64,000 nt of DNA from Blasia pusilla (lineage: Eukaryota > Marchantiophyta > Marchantiopsida > Blasiales): contig CM114271.1 of the NCBI GenBank assembly GCA_050084515.1, positions 58,590,001 through 58,654,000 of the forward strand, written 5' to 3'. Shown here in pieces: positions 11,085 to 22,085 of the stretch. Within the stretch, counting starts at the first letter, position 1. Every line of letters begins with the position of its first letter. The notes beneath the pieces are model-generated. The model was not told the origin of the DNA. It worked only from the letters and a program-made list of their open reading frames with translations, and ran no database searches. The position numbers and the translations under genes are program-made.

Positions 11085-11209
11085 TGTGTGATCTCCATGT
11101 ATATGTATGAGTTCATTTTTGTACATGTGTGGATCGACCCGTGTGTGGGGAAGATCGGTGTTGTGTGGAGTAGATGTGACGAGCGATGTATGTTGTGTAG
11201 CGATATGTC
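11085..11209 (+). repeat. LTR-like module B, truncated
   Basis: Starts TGTGTGATCTCCATGTATATG right after the polypurine tract and runs through GGATCGACCCGTGTGTGGGG and GTTGTGTAGCGATATGT, then breaks into GC-rich DNA. A complete copy is at 12619-12754, ending in GCGCACGACA. The family ending CACGACA recurs at 26265 and 27824 (direct) and at 62229 (inverted), marking the 3' edge of an LTR. Confidence 0.65.
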
Positions 11210-11715
11210 GGCCTTCCGGCCCGTGGCCCGTGTCGGCCCGTGGCTTCCCTGCGGGAGGAGAGAGGTGAGAGGGGGGGAAGGGGGGTCAGCCCGTCACGCG
11301 CCCGTCCGCTCCCGTCCCTCGCCCGTCGCCCGTCGCCCGTCGCCGCCCCGCTCACTTGTCCGCCCTCGCCTCGCCGCGCGCCTAACCTAGACGGCCGCTT
11401 TACTTTGACCCCTGGCGCATCGCAAGCTCTAACTCTTCTCCTTGGGTACTCCCGACATTCCACGAGCTATAAGACGACGTTACTCCTGTCGACACAACCT
11501 GCGCTACATCCTGATGTTGTCCCCCATCAATCTGCACCGGCAAAATCTGAGAAAAACGGACAGTGCTTCCGCCCGCGGCCTTCCGAACAGAAAAATGACA
11601 CACAAAACCTCACACACACGTCTCCAGGGGCTCTCGACCAAGGCAACTCGCTTGCCTACCTGCAAACAATGAATTCCCACCAGCCCCCTAACATCTTTCT
11701 CATGTAAAAATAAAG
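11210..11715. other. GC-rich segment and inverted element leader
   Basis: 11213-11390 is strikingly GC-rich with repeated CCCGTCGCCCGTCG units, unlike the AT-rich surroundings. 11400-11715, read on the minus strand, directly follows module A and may be the element's untranslated leader or the start of gag (overlapping frames at 11400-11603 and 11504-11776, no domain recognised). I found no rRNA signature in the GC-rich part. Confidence 0.4.
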
Positions 11716-12150
11716 AGTAGTAAAAACGGCACACCCGGCCTAAAACTCCACTCCTCAATCTACATCGGCATATCAAGCCTCATCCACCCTGTGCTATCAA
11801 GGAATCCGGACGCTAGCACCCTAGTCCTAGCTCACACACATACAAGGAAGGTGCTGCAACGGCCCAACATGATAAAGATGGCTTAGAAAAGCCATCTTCC
11901 TCTCTTATATAGGGTTGGGAAGAGCCAAAAGGCTCTTCCTCTAAACATAGCCCTTCCCTTGGTAACTTGCGCGCACAGGTTACCAGGGGCGGGTGACCTG
12001 GTCAACAAGTCACCCGGCAGTAAAAGATCTCAACATGAAAGTTGTCAAGAATGATGTTCCTGACACAATGGACCTATCCTCAACCTCATCCGACACCGTG
12101 GGACAAAGTTACACTCAAGATAGTTCGCTGGATCTTACGCCCTATCCACG
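11716..12150 (-). repeat. LTR-like module A, inverted copy
   Basis: On the minus strand this matches 25690-26150 and 27225-27690. Shared landmarks in order: GTCGGATGAGGTTG, a self-complementary GGAAGAGCC-AAAA-GGCTCTTCC, a TATATAAGAGAGG TATA-like box, CAAGCCATCT-type stretch, GTGCTAGCGTCCGGATTCC and GTGGAGTTTTAGGCCGG. The TATA-like box and hairpin suggest the promoter part (U3/R) of an LTR. Confidence 0.65.
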
Positions 12151-12612
12151 ATAGATCTCCTACACCATGCTCCACATCCGAAAAATGAACATGTGCTACT
12201 CTAGCCGCCTTCGCACTCTCTGTTCGAACGACATCCCAAGAAGTCCATGGGTGCCTATCTCTCCTCGTCTCGCCCCCAGCCAATGCCTGTACAGACCCTG
12301 TAGGCAATGGTCCAACTTGTGGATGTGACGGCATGGATGACACTCGCATCCGTGTCTGCTCAGCCATACCTAGGCTGACTATCCATGTGAGACAGTTGAG
12401 GTCCATTGCCTGCCCCAACACCTGTCTCCGTGATGCCTCAGTCATCCCTGGCACCGCCGTAGTACTAGTAGTGAACCCCATGGCGCGCTCGCGCTCATCT
12501 GCTGTAGGCTCCTCCAATGCTCCGGTCACCTCATCCCAAATCATGCCTGGCCCTCCCTGACGAAAGGCATGGGATGCTGGGAAGCTTACCAACGTAGGTA
12601 AGGCTGCCCTCT
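12086..12612 (-). pseudogene. DNMT C-terminal fragment, inverted
   Basis: The minus-strand frame begins near 12612 with LPTLVSFPASHAFRQGG, then DERERAMGF, TAVPGMTEASRRQ and motif X GQAMDLNCLTW. It is nearly identical to residues 250-329 of the methyltransferase at 6797-7786 but also keeps about 45 residues upstream of motif X that the main copy has lost. It reads CGA where the main copy has the TGA stop at 7784. It ends by running into module A. Confidence 0.85.
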
Positions 12613-12618
12613 ACTCGT

Positions 12619-12754
12619 TGTGTGATCTCCATGTATATGTATGAGTTGATTTTTGTACATGTGTGGATCGACCCGTGTGTGGGGAAGATCGGTGTTGTGT
12701 GGTGTAGATGTGACGAGCGATGTATGTTGTGTAGCGATATGTATGCGCACGACA
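12619..12754 (+). repeat. LTR-like module B, complete copy
   Basis: 136 bp, TGTGTGATCTCC at the left and GCGCACGACA at the right, near-identical to 11085-11209 apart from the lost right end. It is in direct orientation with that copy while the DNA between them (11210-12612) is inverted. No matching target-site duplication is visible (CTCGT left, GCACC right). Confidence 0.65.
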
Positions 12755-13530
12755 GCACCCCCCTTGTAGTTTGTATCACTTTCCCTTGCCCAAGCAATAG
12801 AACACTATATACATACTTGCAATATGACCCCAAATTCAAGTCTACCAATCCAGGAATCCCATAAAGGACTTGAGGGCAATTGTACTTTCAATTTTTGATT
12901 TGTTTCACTTTGGAAAATAAGGACTTTGCTAGAAATCACATTAATTTCATTGTACATTTTATGATGTATATGTCCATAATATTTTCCATATCATATATTT
13001 GATTTTTGATATTATTGTTTTGTTTCTTTCATTCTTGTTACTAATACTCACTATTAAGATTGTAAGGTTTTTCTTGGAAATGGCAGCTCAATAACATACT
13101 TACTCAAAGAACTTGAAAGAAATGAAGCCTTCTAAAAGAAGAAAAGGCTATATAATGGAGTCTTCTAAAAATCTAGCTGAGTGCATAATATTGGCAGAAA
13201 ATATGGTACAAGTCATTGGTGATTCCAAACCACCTCATAAAATAAGATAACCAGATTTCCTTTCGCAATGGCTCCTAAGCTCAAGGATTTCCTATGTTCC
13301 CAAATATTTAGGAACATCAAGTGTTCTTGAGTATTTAGGAGCTTATTATTTGCTGCTTATATAAGGAGGTGACATTTTCAAGGGTTAAGTTCATTTTAGT
13401 GAAAGGCAAATATCCCTTGTACTAATAGACCCCTCAACACTTAAATGTTGATAGTTTTTGGTGCATTTTTCTCTTGATCATCAAAATTTCCTCACAAGCC
13501 ACAACGTATATATATTTTTTAAATCCTTGG
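12755..13530. other. AT-rich DNA, no gene recognised
   Basis: No supported coding sequence. A palindrome-like CTTGAGTATTTAGGAGC / AAATATTTAGGAACATCAAG area near 13300-13345 is noted. Probably intergenic or old transposon DNA. Confidence 0.35.
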
Positions 13531-13539
13531 GAATATCTC

Positions 13540-14205
13540 CAATAATCATCCCACTCCTCACATAAAAATTGTAAGAACTCTACTAATTGGGGAGAACCAA
13601 AAACTTATTTCCCTTGATGATCACATCCCCTCTCCCCCAAGATTCAAGCATGACCTCTTTCCCTCCTCCAAATTTTACTCTCACCTAAGTGTTACTCAAA
13701 ATCAAAATAATTAGCCAGTCATTATTTTTTCATATTATATATGATATGTTGAATTAATAACAATATTAATTAAAATTTATGAATAATCATTTTGTTAATG
13801 GTGGGAGCTTCAAGTAGTGAAATAATTTTGATGTGAGAGAAAAGGTAATAGTAACCTCAAGAATAGTGTTTTCCCATTTAAACCCCCAAGAATCATGAAG
13901 CAATTGTGAAACACTCAAAATTTTGTGTTACTCTGTTTTTGGGAGATTTCTTTTTCATGGATTTATGTCTAGAATGGAACATACTATTAATTTCAACATG
14001 ACATATATAATATGAAAAAATAATAACACACTTATTATTTTGATTTTGAGTGTCACTTAGGTGAGTAAAAATTGGGGGAGGGAAAGAGGTCATGCTTGAA
14101 TCTCGGGGGAGAGGGGAAGTGGTCATAAAGGCAAAAAACTTTTTGGTTCTCCCTAATGAGTAGAGTACTAACGATTTTTTCTATGAAGAGTGGGGTGTTT
14201 ATTAA
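13540..14205. repeat. Long inverted repeat (fold-back)
   Basis: The left arm (about 13540-13770) is the diverged reverse complement of the right arm (about 13975-14205). Matching landmarks: CAAGCATGACCTCTTTCCCTCC (left, near 13647) against GGGAGGGAAAGAGGTCATGCTTG (right, near 14076), and CATATTATATATGATATGTTGAATTAAT against its complement near 13998-14015. The spacer is about 200 bp. Arms of about 220 bp could form a long hairpin RNA. It could be a MITE or a chance inverted duplication. Confidence 0.75.
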
Positions 14206-14207
14206 GG

Positions 14208-14244
14208 GATTTGATGTTTCTCCTTGAAGAAACATCAAACCCCT
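14208..14244. repeat. Short hairpin next to the LINE
   Basis: GGGATTTGATGTTTCT and AGAAACATCAAACCCC pair at 15 of 16 positions around a CCTTGA loop. It lies between the long inverted repeat and the first LINE-like sequence. Confidence 0.6.
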
Positions 14245-14649
14245 TTATTGCTTTCCCTCCGAGGACTCTGCTAGCGGCTTTTCTGAGTTGCTTCTGGTTG
14301 CCTCTCACCTAGCTCAGGGGAGAGTGCCAACAGCAGTAGCCCAGGTATTGGGGGCAAGGCGACTTTTGGCATTATTGAAGGAGGGTGGAGGGATCCGTCC
14401 GATTGCCATAGAGTGAGCTTTTACTAAAATCTCCTTGTCCTAAATGGAAAATTTTGCCTTCTCTTGCCTCTCTTCTCTCCTCCTACACAAAGGATTTCAA
14501 TGCATGTTTTCATATCGCTCTTATACAAGCTAGAAAAGTGCTAAACAAGCATGATTGATGGAATACAATTCTCTTGTATGCACATGCTACCACGGAGAAT
14601 AAAATTTTGCAATGAGATAATGAGTAGAAGTTGGTCCTCTTTTGAATTA

Positions 14650-15912
14650 TTTAGGGTATGTACACATTATCGAGCGGTTCTTTCTACGGTGGAGGCTTTC
14701 CCGAGTTGCATTTTCCCTTCGTTGGCACATGATACTCACATTTTTGGCCCTGGAGAATTGGTTGTTCCTGCATTTCAGCACTTTTCAGCACAGTTGGCAC
14801 ACGTCGGCCTTGCGGTGAAGGTGGGAAAGTGCAAGGCTTGGTCTTCATTAGGCTTGTCAGTGGATATTCATTTACCTGATGGTTTTTTGACATTTGCTGG
14901 AGGGCTTTGCGTCTTGGGAGTCCCACTCAGGAGCCAATACTTTATATCAAGTTTTGTGGCGGCGGCTCTTACCGAGGATCTTCTTCATGTCGACGATCTC
15001 ACGAGGATTGGTGACCCTCAAGTAGCCTATGGAATCCTCTCGTCATGTTTTGCCCGTAGATCTGGTTATGTGTGTAGAACCATGTGGGCGACTAGCCATA
15101 TTTCTTCCTTGTATAGATCCTTTGATAGAAAGATTATGCAAGCATTTGGGGATCTTCTAGGACCGGGCTCATTAGAGTGCCCCGCGGGGGAGTCAGCTCG
15201 TAGACAAGCTTCTTGGCCGATTTCCTTTGGTGGAGTAGGTCTCATAGCGACTGAGTTAGTGGCGTCTTCAGCCTTTTTAGGGAGTTGGGCCACTGTAGCA
15301 CCCCTCCTTTGCTCCCGATTTTTGGTTAGGGATAGACCGCTACTTTTACATTACGTTTCCCAAGTTGAGGATGGTCTTTTCCCACTTCAGTCTTCACTCA
15401 CAGCTTGTAGAGACTCCCTTCTTGTTGAGGCTAGAGGAGTTCTTCCTGCTTTCTCTTCTCTAGTTACCTCCGGACATTCTGGGCTCCAATCTTCTTTGAT
15501 GGAAGCCCACTTTGATGCATTGTTTAGAGCTACTATGTCGGACGGGAATATCCCCATGGAGGTTCGGGCCCGTATTTGCTCTTGCTCCGGAAAGGGGGCA
15601 GGCTCATGGGTGGGGGCTCGTCCCCTCATCCCGGCTTTCCGCATCGCACCACGTACCTACACTATAGCGATGAGGTTTCGACTGGGCCTGCCCCAACCAA
15701 CGGTGGTTGGTTCGACATATTGGGAGTGTCGCCAGATTCTGGATCCACTTGGTGTGCATTTGGCACGGTGTCCAGTTGGGGGTGAGAGGATAGCCACTCA
15801 CGATGCAGTGCGGGATATTATGTTCTCTATTGCTCGGGAGAGTGGATTCCATGTACAAAGGGAGAGGCACTACTCCATGCAGATTCCCTTATCCGTCTTG
15901 ATCTCTACATGA
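14650..15912 (+). pseudogene. LINE ORF2, RT C-terminal half
   Basis: An open frame covers 14551-15912; the LINE part starts near 14660 with LSTVEAFPSCIFPSLAHDTHIFG. This corresponds to the A-D-D catalytic box of related LINE RTs, but one Asp appears replaced (LAHDTHI), so RT would be inactive. Next come VGLAVKVGKCKAWSS (thumb) and, near the C-terminus, GVHLARCPVGGERIATHDAV, a Cys/His motif common after RT in such elements. The frame shifts near 15890 into 15909-16205. Confidence 0.72.
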
Positions 15913-16320
15913 CGAGGAGTCTCGAGGTGGTGGTAGCGGATGTTGTAGTGACGGATCCTATGCGGGGAGGTGCGAGCCCAAGTGGTAGCACAAGGAGATT
16001 GCTACAAGGAGAGCTGCTGGCGGCGGCGGCGCGGCGGTCAAGAAGACCCACATTTATAGTCGACTTCATGACGGACATCGATTTATCCCCTAGCCATTTA
16101 GATGTACGGGCGATGGGGAGAGGTTTGACTCGTTCTTATGGATTGCCCATCATCTCCAAATCAAGAAATGGGTTGTCCTTAGCCCGCTGCGATACTTTAT
16201 TGTAGGCAACGGGTCTCCATAGCTTTGCAGCGCGCCCAGGCAAATGGGCTTCTGCGGCGGGCTCAGGCGGTTGGAGACACCAATGCTAGAGGCCCACTTA
16301 GTAGTAGTCATAATTCTCTA
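15909..16320 (+). pseudogene. LINE ORF2 C-terminal tail, frameshifted
   Basis: The reading continues in another frame with LDLYMTRSLEVVVADVVVTD, which could be part of a restriction-like endonuclease domain (inference), then a TGA-type break near 16200, then RVSIALQRAQANGLLRRAQ, a typical C-terminal LINE tail. A single frameshift relative to the upstream frame, at about 15890, explains the split. Confidence 0.6.
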
Positions 16321-16490
16321 GTTGTTGCTGATATTGTCTCTGCTGTTGGTGATTTTGGTCGTTAGGGGGGAAGGCCCCCTTCTTTCTCCTCGGGGCCGGT
16401 TCCGACCTCTTGAGGTCTATTTTTTGGGTCTCCATGCCCCCTCTTTTGTATCGTGATGGGTTTCCCATCCTTTTTCTACATATATATATT

Positions 16491-19130
16491 TTATCCTTGA
16501 AGAAGGAGAAGTAGAGGTTGTGACAAAGATCATGATATTATTTGAGACAAGGGAGTAGAGTATTTGTTAAAGATCTGAAAAAAATGATTTTATTTTAAAT
16601 AAAATTTGAAAATTATTTGAAAAAAATACCCTCCTCTTGCCATGGGTTCTCAACATGGACATAGAACTAGTTTCTCTAATGACCACCCACACTATCATTT
16701 TCTAATTGTTCCATTCCCTAACATGCCAGCTAAAATAATACGATATATAGTTTATTAAACTTATAATCCCATGTCTTTATGAGTGCTACCCCACTCCCAC
16801 ATAAACCGGTTTTATTAGCTACTCCAAGTGTCTCATGAAGTAATCAACTTCCACTTATCATGAGAGGTTTTTTTTATGACTAGTATAATACCCATGCATG
16901 AGAAAGGCTGTTATGTTAATTTAGTTGTCGTGTTATCATGGGAGGAGACCAAAGTATATACGTGTCCTCTTTTAATAATATAAATTAACCTCTACTACTC
17001 TTCCAGGAAATAGAAATAGAAACTCACACTTATTACAAGAAATGAAATTTTATATACGAGAAAAGAAAATTACGTATTTGAGTTTTAACTGGTGCGTCGG
17101 ACGGTGTAGTACCGGTACCATCTCTTCCTCGGGGAAATGATCTGTTCGGAAAGCCGGAAATTACCCGCACTACCGCCGCAAGAAGAAATTATGCAGACGC
17201 CGCGAGACACGCGCCAGCAGCGCATCATACTTATCCATCTGTCGAAACAGGACACCCACTCAGCAGCCGCCAGAGCGATCATCGTGTCAGCTCCACATTC
17301 ATGCGCATGGTTCTCGAGCTCAGTACATACTACATAGTACATACATATAGCAGTGTCTGAGTATTCGCCTTCCGGAAATGGATGAAGATGCCTTTGACGA
17401 CCACAGTCCAAGATACAGTCGACCCGTGTCACCGTGATCGCTTGAGTTGCTATTAGACGTTCAAGCGGACCCGTTCGATTACCATGCCGATTCGTGCGAT
17501 TTTATAAAGATTTAATCCGCTCATTTTTAATTTCAAAATTTTCTTCCGAATATTATTGGCACTAGAGATGTCTCTTTTAATGAGGCCCAGGTATATTTGT
17601 CACATTGAAATGGATCATTCGTGTGAAGATAAAAAAAATTTTAGATAATGGTTAACTTCACAAATCTCAATCCTTTTTTCAGTCCGTCTATGCATCTCAA
17701 AGGTGAAACCTTATTCATCTCTTTATTTTTCATAGGTCATACACCCCTCGTGGAGTTAAAAATATTCTTTTCCGGAAAAATTATCAATCGCTTTTCCCAT
17801 GTGCCAAGAAATAGGTATTTATAAATTGAAAAGCTATTTTTCTTTAAGAATATTCTAAATTTTATTTTCTTCTATTAAATAAAAACTTTAAGAGGAAAAG
17901 GATCAAAAGAGGCTACAATTTTTAATTCTCTCCCTAATTTTTCTTGCTATTTTCTTTTTTGGATTGGTTTTACTATTATAATTCTTAATGGTTTACACTT
18001 TTAAGGGAAGAAATCTAATTAATTTTTGGAAAAAAATTCAGGACAAAAGAAATGAGATGCAGAAAAATAGTTGAACAAAACTTGTTTTTCAAAGCAGTAG
18101 AATGATTTTTATTATAAATGGGAGACTTGGGAATTCAAAGTTTTTTCGAAGCAAATGATGAAAAAAAATTCATGTCAACTTTGGCAATTAACAATACATG
18201 CTAAGAGAGGAAAACTCTGACATGAGGTGTTAACAAGAGGCGAAAACACATAACATTGCCCGGAGAAGGAAGAACATATTGCATGGAGGAGTAAGAATGA
18301 TAACACGGCATGGAGAATATTAACACGGGGGAGAGGGAAACAAGAAATTTTTATTAAAACTCACATCCCATATCACATCCATCCGACCAAATTGGAAAGT
18401 CAAATCCTAAAATTGAAAAGCTTTGAATAGTATAATAACTTGCATTGTGGAGGAAACTCAAATCCTAAAATTGAAAAGCTTTGAATAGTACAATAACTTG
18501 CATTGTGGAGGAAACTCAAATCCTAGAATTGAAAAGCTTTCAATAGTATAATAACTTGCATTGTGCAGATGTAACATTGTGTGACACATGTTTGCAATTG
18601 GACATTCAAATGACATTTGCATTACCCGAAATATTTCATTTGAAATAATAATAAATTTTTTCCATTGCCGGAATTTCTCATATATGGTATTTCCTGGTCA
18701 CTTCTCATTTTCATCCCACGCCTCACTCGAATTTCATATTTATTTTTCATTTTCATGTTTTCGTATTACCAGTGTTCGAAGTATGCTAATAATTCACGTC
18801 GCCAAGGACGAAGAAGGTGAAGGACAAGCCAGTTGTACGAATCTCATGTCCTTCCAATCGCGGAGACTGTTCCAAATCCCAGGTGTGTGAACGCGCAGAC
18901 TCGCATCCGTGGAAAGGAAGTGAAGACGCATGTGTCGTAGGTGACAACAGAATCTTGAGTAAACAGAAGTGAAAGCATAAAGAGTATGATCACCAACTCT
19001 GGATTTTGGAATTCTGCAGGAAATTTCATTGCGCATAAAGATCTGTGCGCGCTGTACAAGAAGAGCATTTTGAAACCAACCACGCAGTGAGTCTTCCCTG
19101 TGACTGCGCTCAGATTTCATCCCGGCCAGA
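16491..19130. other. AT-rich intergenic DNA
   Basis: No gene recognised. A less AT-rich island at 17085-17440 has open frames on both strands (17137-17337 plus, 17085-17432 minus) with no domain. A minus-strand frame at 18794-19138 is also unrecognised and overlaps the likely SWEET promoter. Confidence 0.4.
18401..18574. repeat. Triplicated 58-bp tandem repeat
   Basis: Three copies start at 18401, 18459 and 18517 with CAAATCCTARAATTGAAAAG, followed by CTTTSAATAGTAYAATAACTTGCATTGTG. The copies differ at only a few positions, so the expansion is recent. It lies about 1 kb upstream of the SWEET start codon. Confidence 0.85.
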
Positions 19131-19137
19131 CACAGCA

Positions 19138-19143
19138 TATATA
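19138..19143 (+). promoter_or_regulatory. Possible TATA box for the SWEET gene
   Basis: TATATA within CAGCATATATAGTAGCGG, 430 bp upstream of the ATG at 19573. If used, transcription would begin around 19170 and give a 5' UTR of about 400 nt. Other TATA-like runs exist in this AT-rich DNA, so the assignment is weak. Confidence 0.3.
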
Positions 19144-19572
19144 GTAGCGGAGATGGTTTGCAGGTCCTTCAAAGAATAGTAGTTCATCGCAACCAATTCC
19201 GATCCATACGTCTTTGAAGAGTGGTATCGTAGTCAGTCTTTCCGGTCCTGGAGTTCGCAGGTGCGGACGCAGCTTGCACACTAGATAGCGAGGTCCGTGC
19301 CGTAACGCAGTTGGTAAGAATTTGCTGTGATTGTTTGTTGCCGTCGGAAAGCCTCGAGTTCATGTTGTGCTGTGCTGAATCTTCGGATGATTGATCGATA
19401 TGGTATTGGAGGTGTCGAGCGTGCGATAGCGCTTCCTCAAAATTTCTCGGTGATCGAGCTCGAGGGCTACTTGCCAAACAAATTCCTTACCCGCAGAGAA
19501 CTTCGGAATTGTAAGATCTTTAATTCTTACGGAACGGATACTTCGCCGGGAACAATTTCATCACCTTTCATC

Positions 19573-22085
19573 ATGGCGCTTTCAGATACTATAGTCGGTA
19601 TCATAGGTATTTCCTAGCTCTCACTCCAGGTGGTTCCATGCTTGCGAATTTCTCTCGCACAGTTTTCAATAGCAGATCGCATGCACACGCTGAAGTCGAA
19701 GTGCAAATGAGTTAAGGAAAGACTTCTGGTGTTGTCCTGGATATGGTCCTATAATTATTGTGGAAGCATGCGTACCATCAGCTATAGCATGCATTTGACC
19801 AAAGATGGCGCTCGGGCGAGGATAATGTAAGCATCTTTTCCCTGATACACTATTCGGGAGATTTACGTTGCAGACGATTCGTGCTTGGCCTCGACTACAT
19901 AGTAGCAGAGGGAGAATCAGAAATTGGCTGTGCAAGGCTTGACATAAATTTTCAAGCTCCATCCGATTCTCAAGTGTTTTGGACACTTCAAAACTAAACT
20001 AATCGCAGCTTCCTTGTGTGTTGGTGATCTTACAGGAAATATCATCTCCATATGTATGTTCCTCGCGCCAGTGTACGTTCCTAGACAGATCAGATGGCAT
20101 TACGTCTCTTGGCTTTTGTCATATTCTCTGATGTAAAAAAATCTAGTATTCTGGTGAACTAAATAGAGATTGAAGTGTCCTGCGACATTTCCTATAAGCA
20201 ATGTGAGGGGAAAGTCAAATTCGGTAAGCCGATAAGTGATGCATCTGCTTCGTGAAGGTCTAAGTGAGTGGGTTTGATTTGCAGGAAGACATTTCGTAAG
20301 ATCTTCAAAGCCAAGTCAACAATGGAGTACAAGTCTTTTCCCTACGTTTGTACTCTCTTGAGCGTTATGTTGTGGACCTTCTATGGTCTTCTGAAGCCAG
20401 CGACTCTCATTGTTACGATCAACGGTGCTGGCACTATTCTCGAGGCATTATATCTTGGCATCTTTTTCTATTACGCAGACAAAAGGCGAAAGGTAGCACT
20501 CTCCCTGGAGTTTCTCATTCCAACCATGACCTCTTTAACGCAACGATTGTCACAGCGTCAATGCTTTTGATTTATGCTTTTTGGATCGTTCCAACTTGTT
20601 CATGAAGTTTTTTTTTTTGTCACGACATACTTACAGAAAATCGATTTTTGGATTTATGATTTATCTTGGATGACATTTATATGATCATGAAGTAGACGCC
20701 TCTCATAAATTTCCAATCAGCTGCAAATCGAAATTTAAATCCAACTGTCAGATGATTGAGTGCGATCTTACGCCAATTAGATTTTGATTCACGATAAAGG
20801 CCACTCTTCAGAGTTCTGCAATCAAAATCATTCAATTAACAAACACCACCGAGTGCTATATTTAGATCTATCGTCTCGGCGTGGAGTTGTTTACATCACA
20901 CGGCGACTTACATTCCCTCCCAATTGTGATGCTAAACAGGTCAGGACGGCTGAATCATTACTCGGAGTATTTGCGATCTTTGGTGTGGTTCTTACATTAA
21001 CCTTGACCGTGACTGGCGCCAAGCATACAAAGATCATTATCGCTGGCGTAGTTTCGGTAGCCTTCTCGATCGTTATGTATGCATCTCCGTTGCGTGCAAT
21101 GGTACAAACGATTCTCTATTTCTCAGCTCAAAGTTGTGGGGCAGTTATTTAATTCAGACGGAACTTTGAGTCGGTGTCAGTTACTCCATTCCACTCAAGT
21201 TGGGTGTCTGTGAATTGCTGACATCGATTGTGGCTTACATGCCCAGTCTCCTGTGATTTTGGAGAATTCTGCACCTCCTAAGAAAATTGAGGTTTTTACA
21301 TCAAATTATGGCATCACATCCAATGCTGGGCCCGAAGTGTGAGAGAATTTGATAGCCAAATGCAGGTGCGCCTCAAAGACAGTTGATTATATACTAGCTT
21401 ACCAAAAAATGGCCGTGACATATGCTTTGTCGCAGAAAATGGTTATCGTGACGAAAAGCGTGATATTCATGCCTTTCACTCTATCCCTGCTACTCTTCAT
21501 CAATGGAGCTGTTTGGCTTCTATACGCGTTGTTGGTGGACGACATCTATGTTATGGTGCACTGCGGACTCTTTTATGTCAATCAAAAGTTTGAATGCCGC
21601 CAAACTTTACTTTCGTAACCAATTTTTGCTGTAGCTAGACCACGTTTCATCTATACTGGTTTCAACAGGATCAACTTATTCCAAATCCCTTCCCTTAGTC
21701 AGCATAGGTGCAAGTGATTTTATTTCGGAAGACCTTGTTCCTTTTGGCCATAACTGAAAATTGTGCTCTTGGTGCGTGTGAACAGATTCCGAATGGGGTA
21801 GGATTGTTCTTTGGAGCTGTGCAACTCATTCTGTATGTGACGTACATGAAACGCTCTAAGAAAATCGAGGCTGCTAAGAGGTTACAAGAAGCAGAAAATC
21901 CAACTAAAGATGACAATTCTGCGGCCCTTGACATGGAAAGTTTGAAGCAAAGTCAGACGGAGAAGAAAATGAAAGTTGTTCAAGACGTCGACAAGAACAG
22001 TGAAGTCCAACCAGCGAAAGTAAACAAAACTATCCAATCTCCTGTTGAAGGCACCGTACCGGACAACCTTACAGAGGTTGTATAA
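19573..22085 (+). CDS. SWEET family sugar transporter, six exons
   Basis: Plant MtN3/saliva (SWEET) uniporter for mono- or disaccharides across the plasma membrane or tonoplast. Exons by splice sites and frame: 19573-19606, 20036-20072 (37 nt), 20285-20492, 20940-21101 (162 nt), 21436-21555 (120 nt), 21786-22085; all introns GT-AG. The product is 286 residues with seven predicted membrane segments in two MtN3 repeats. Conserved prolines fall at 23 (LAPVKTF), 43 (SFPYVC), 143 (YASPL) and 160 (FMPF); pore residues N70 (TINGAG), W174 (INGAVW) and N190 (IPNGVG) are present. Exons 2, 4 and 5 have the lengths usual for land-plant SWEETs. The last ~80 residues form a Lys/Glu/Gln-rich cytosolic tail. 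Substrate cannot be told from sequence. The gene looks intact. Confidence 0.93.

Larger units (their letters stand above)
4036..11209 (+). mobile_element. Ty3/Gypsy element with DNMT and PHD domains
   Basis: A decayed LTR retrotransposon. Domains on the plus strand from about 6308: protease C-terminal part, C5 DNA methyltransferase, reverse transcriptase, RNase H, integrase, PHD finger, polypurine tract, start of a 3' LTR-like module. Gag and the N-terminal part of protease are on the minus strand at 4036-6307, so this 2.27-kb block has been inverted. RT-RNaseH-integrase order identifies Ty3/Gypsy. No 5' LTR or primer-binding site is visible left of 4036, and several stops and frameshifts in gag and RT make it non-autonomous. 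The DNMT and integrase-PHD frames are the longest surviving ones. Confidence 0.88.
14262..16490 (+). mobile_element. Truncated non-LTR retrotransposon (LINE)
   Basis: RT N-terminal sequence (GARRLLALLKEGGGIRPIAIE) is readable at about 14350-14415, then about 240 bp of unrelated DNA, then the RT C-terminal half from about 14660. The 3' tail (about 16360-16490) holds GATGGGTTTCCCATCC and TATATATATATTTTATCC. The 5' part with ORF1 and any endonuclease is absent. I cannot assign the clade. Confidence 0.75.

Noticed and set aside
11213-11400. Possible ribosomal DNA fragment
   Set aside because: It is GC-rich like an rDNA spacer, but I see no conserved rRNA sequence.
17085-17440. Small gene in a less AT-rich island
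   Set aside because: Frames are open on both strands over the same interval with no domain and no splice context.
18401-18574. CRISPR-like spaced repeats
   Set aside because: The three copies are directly adjacent tandem units with no unique spacers, in a eukaryotic genome.
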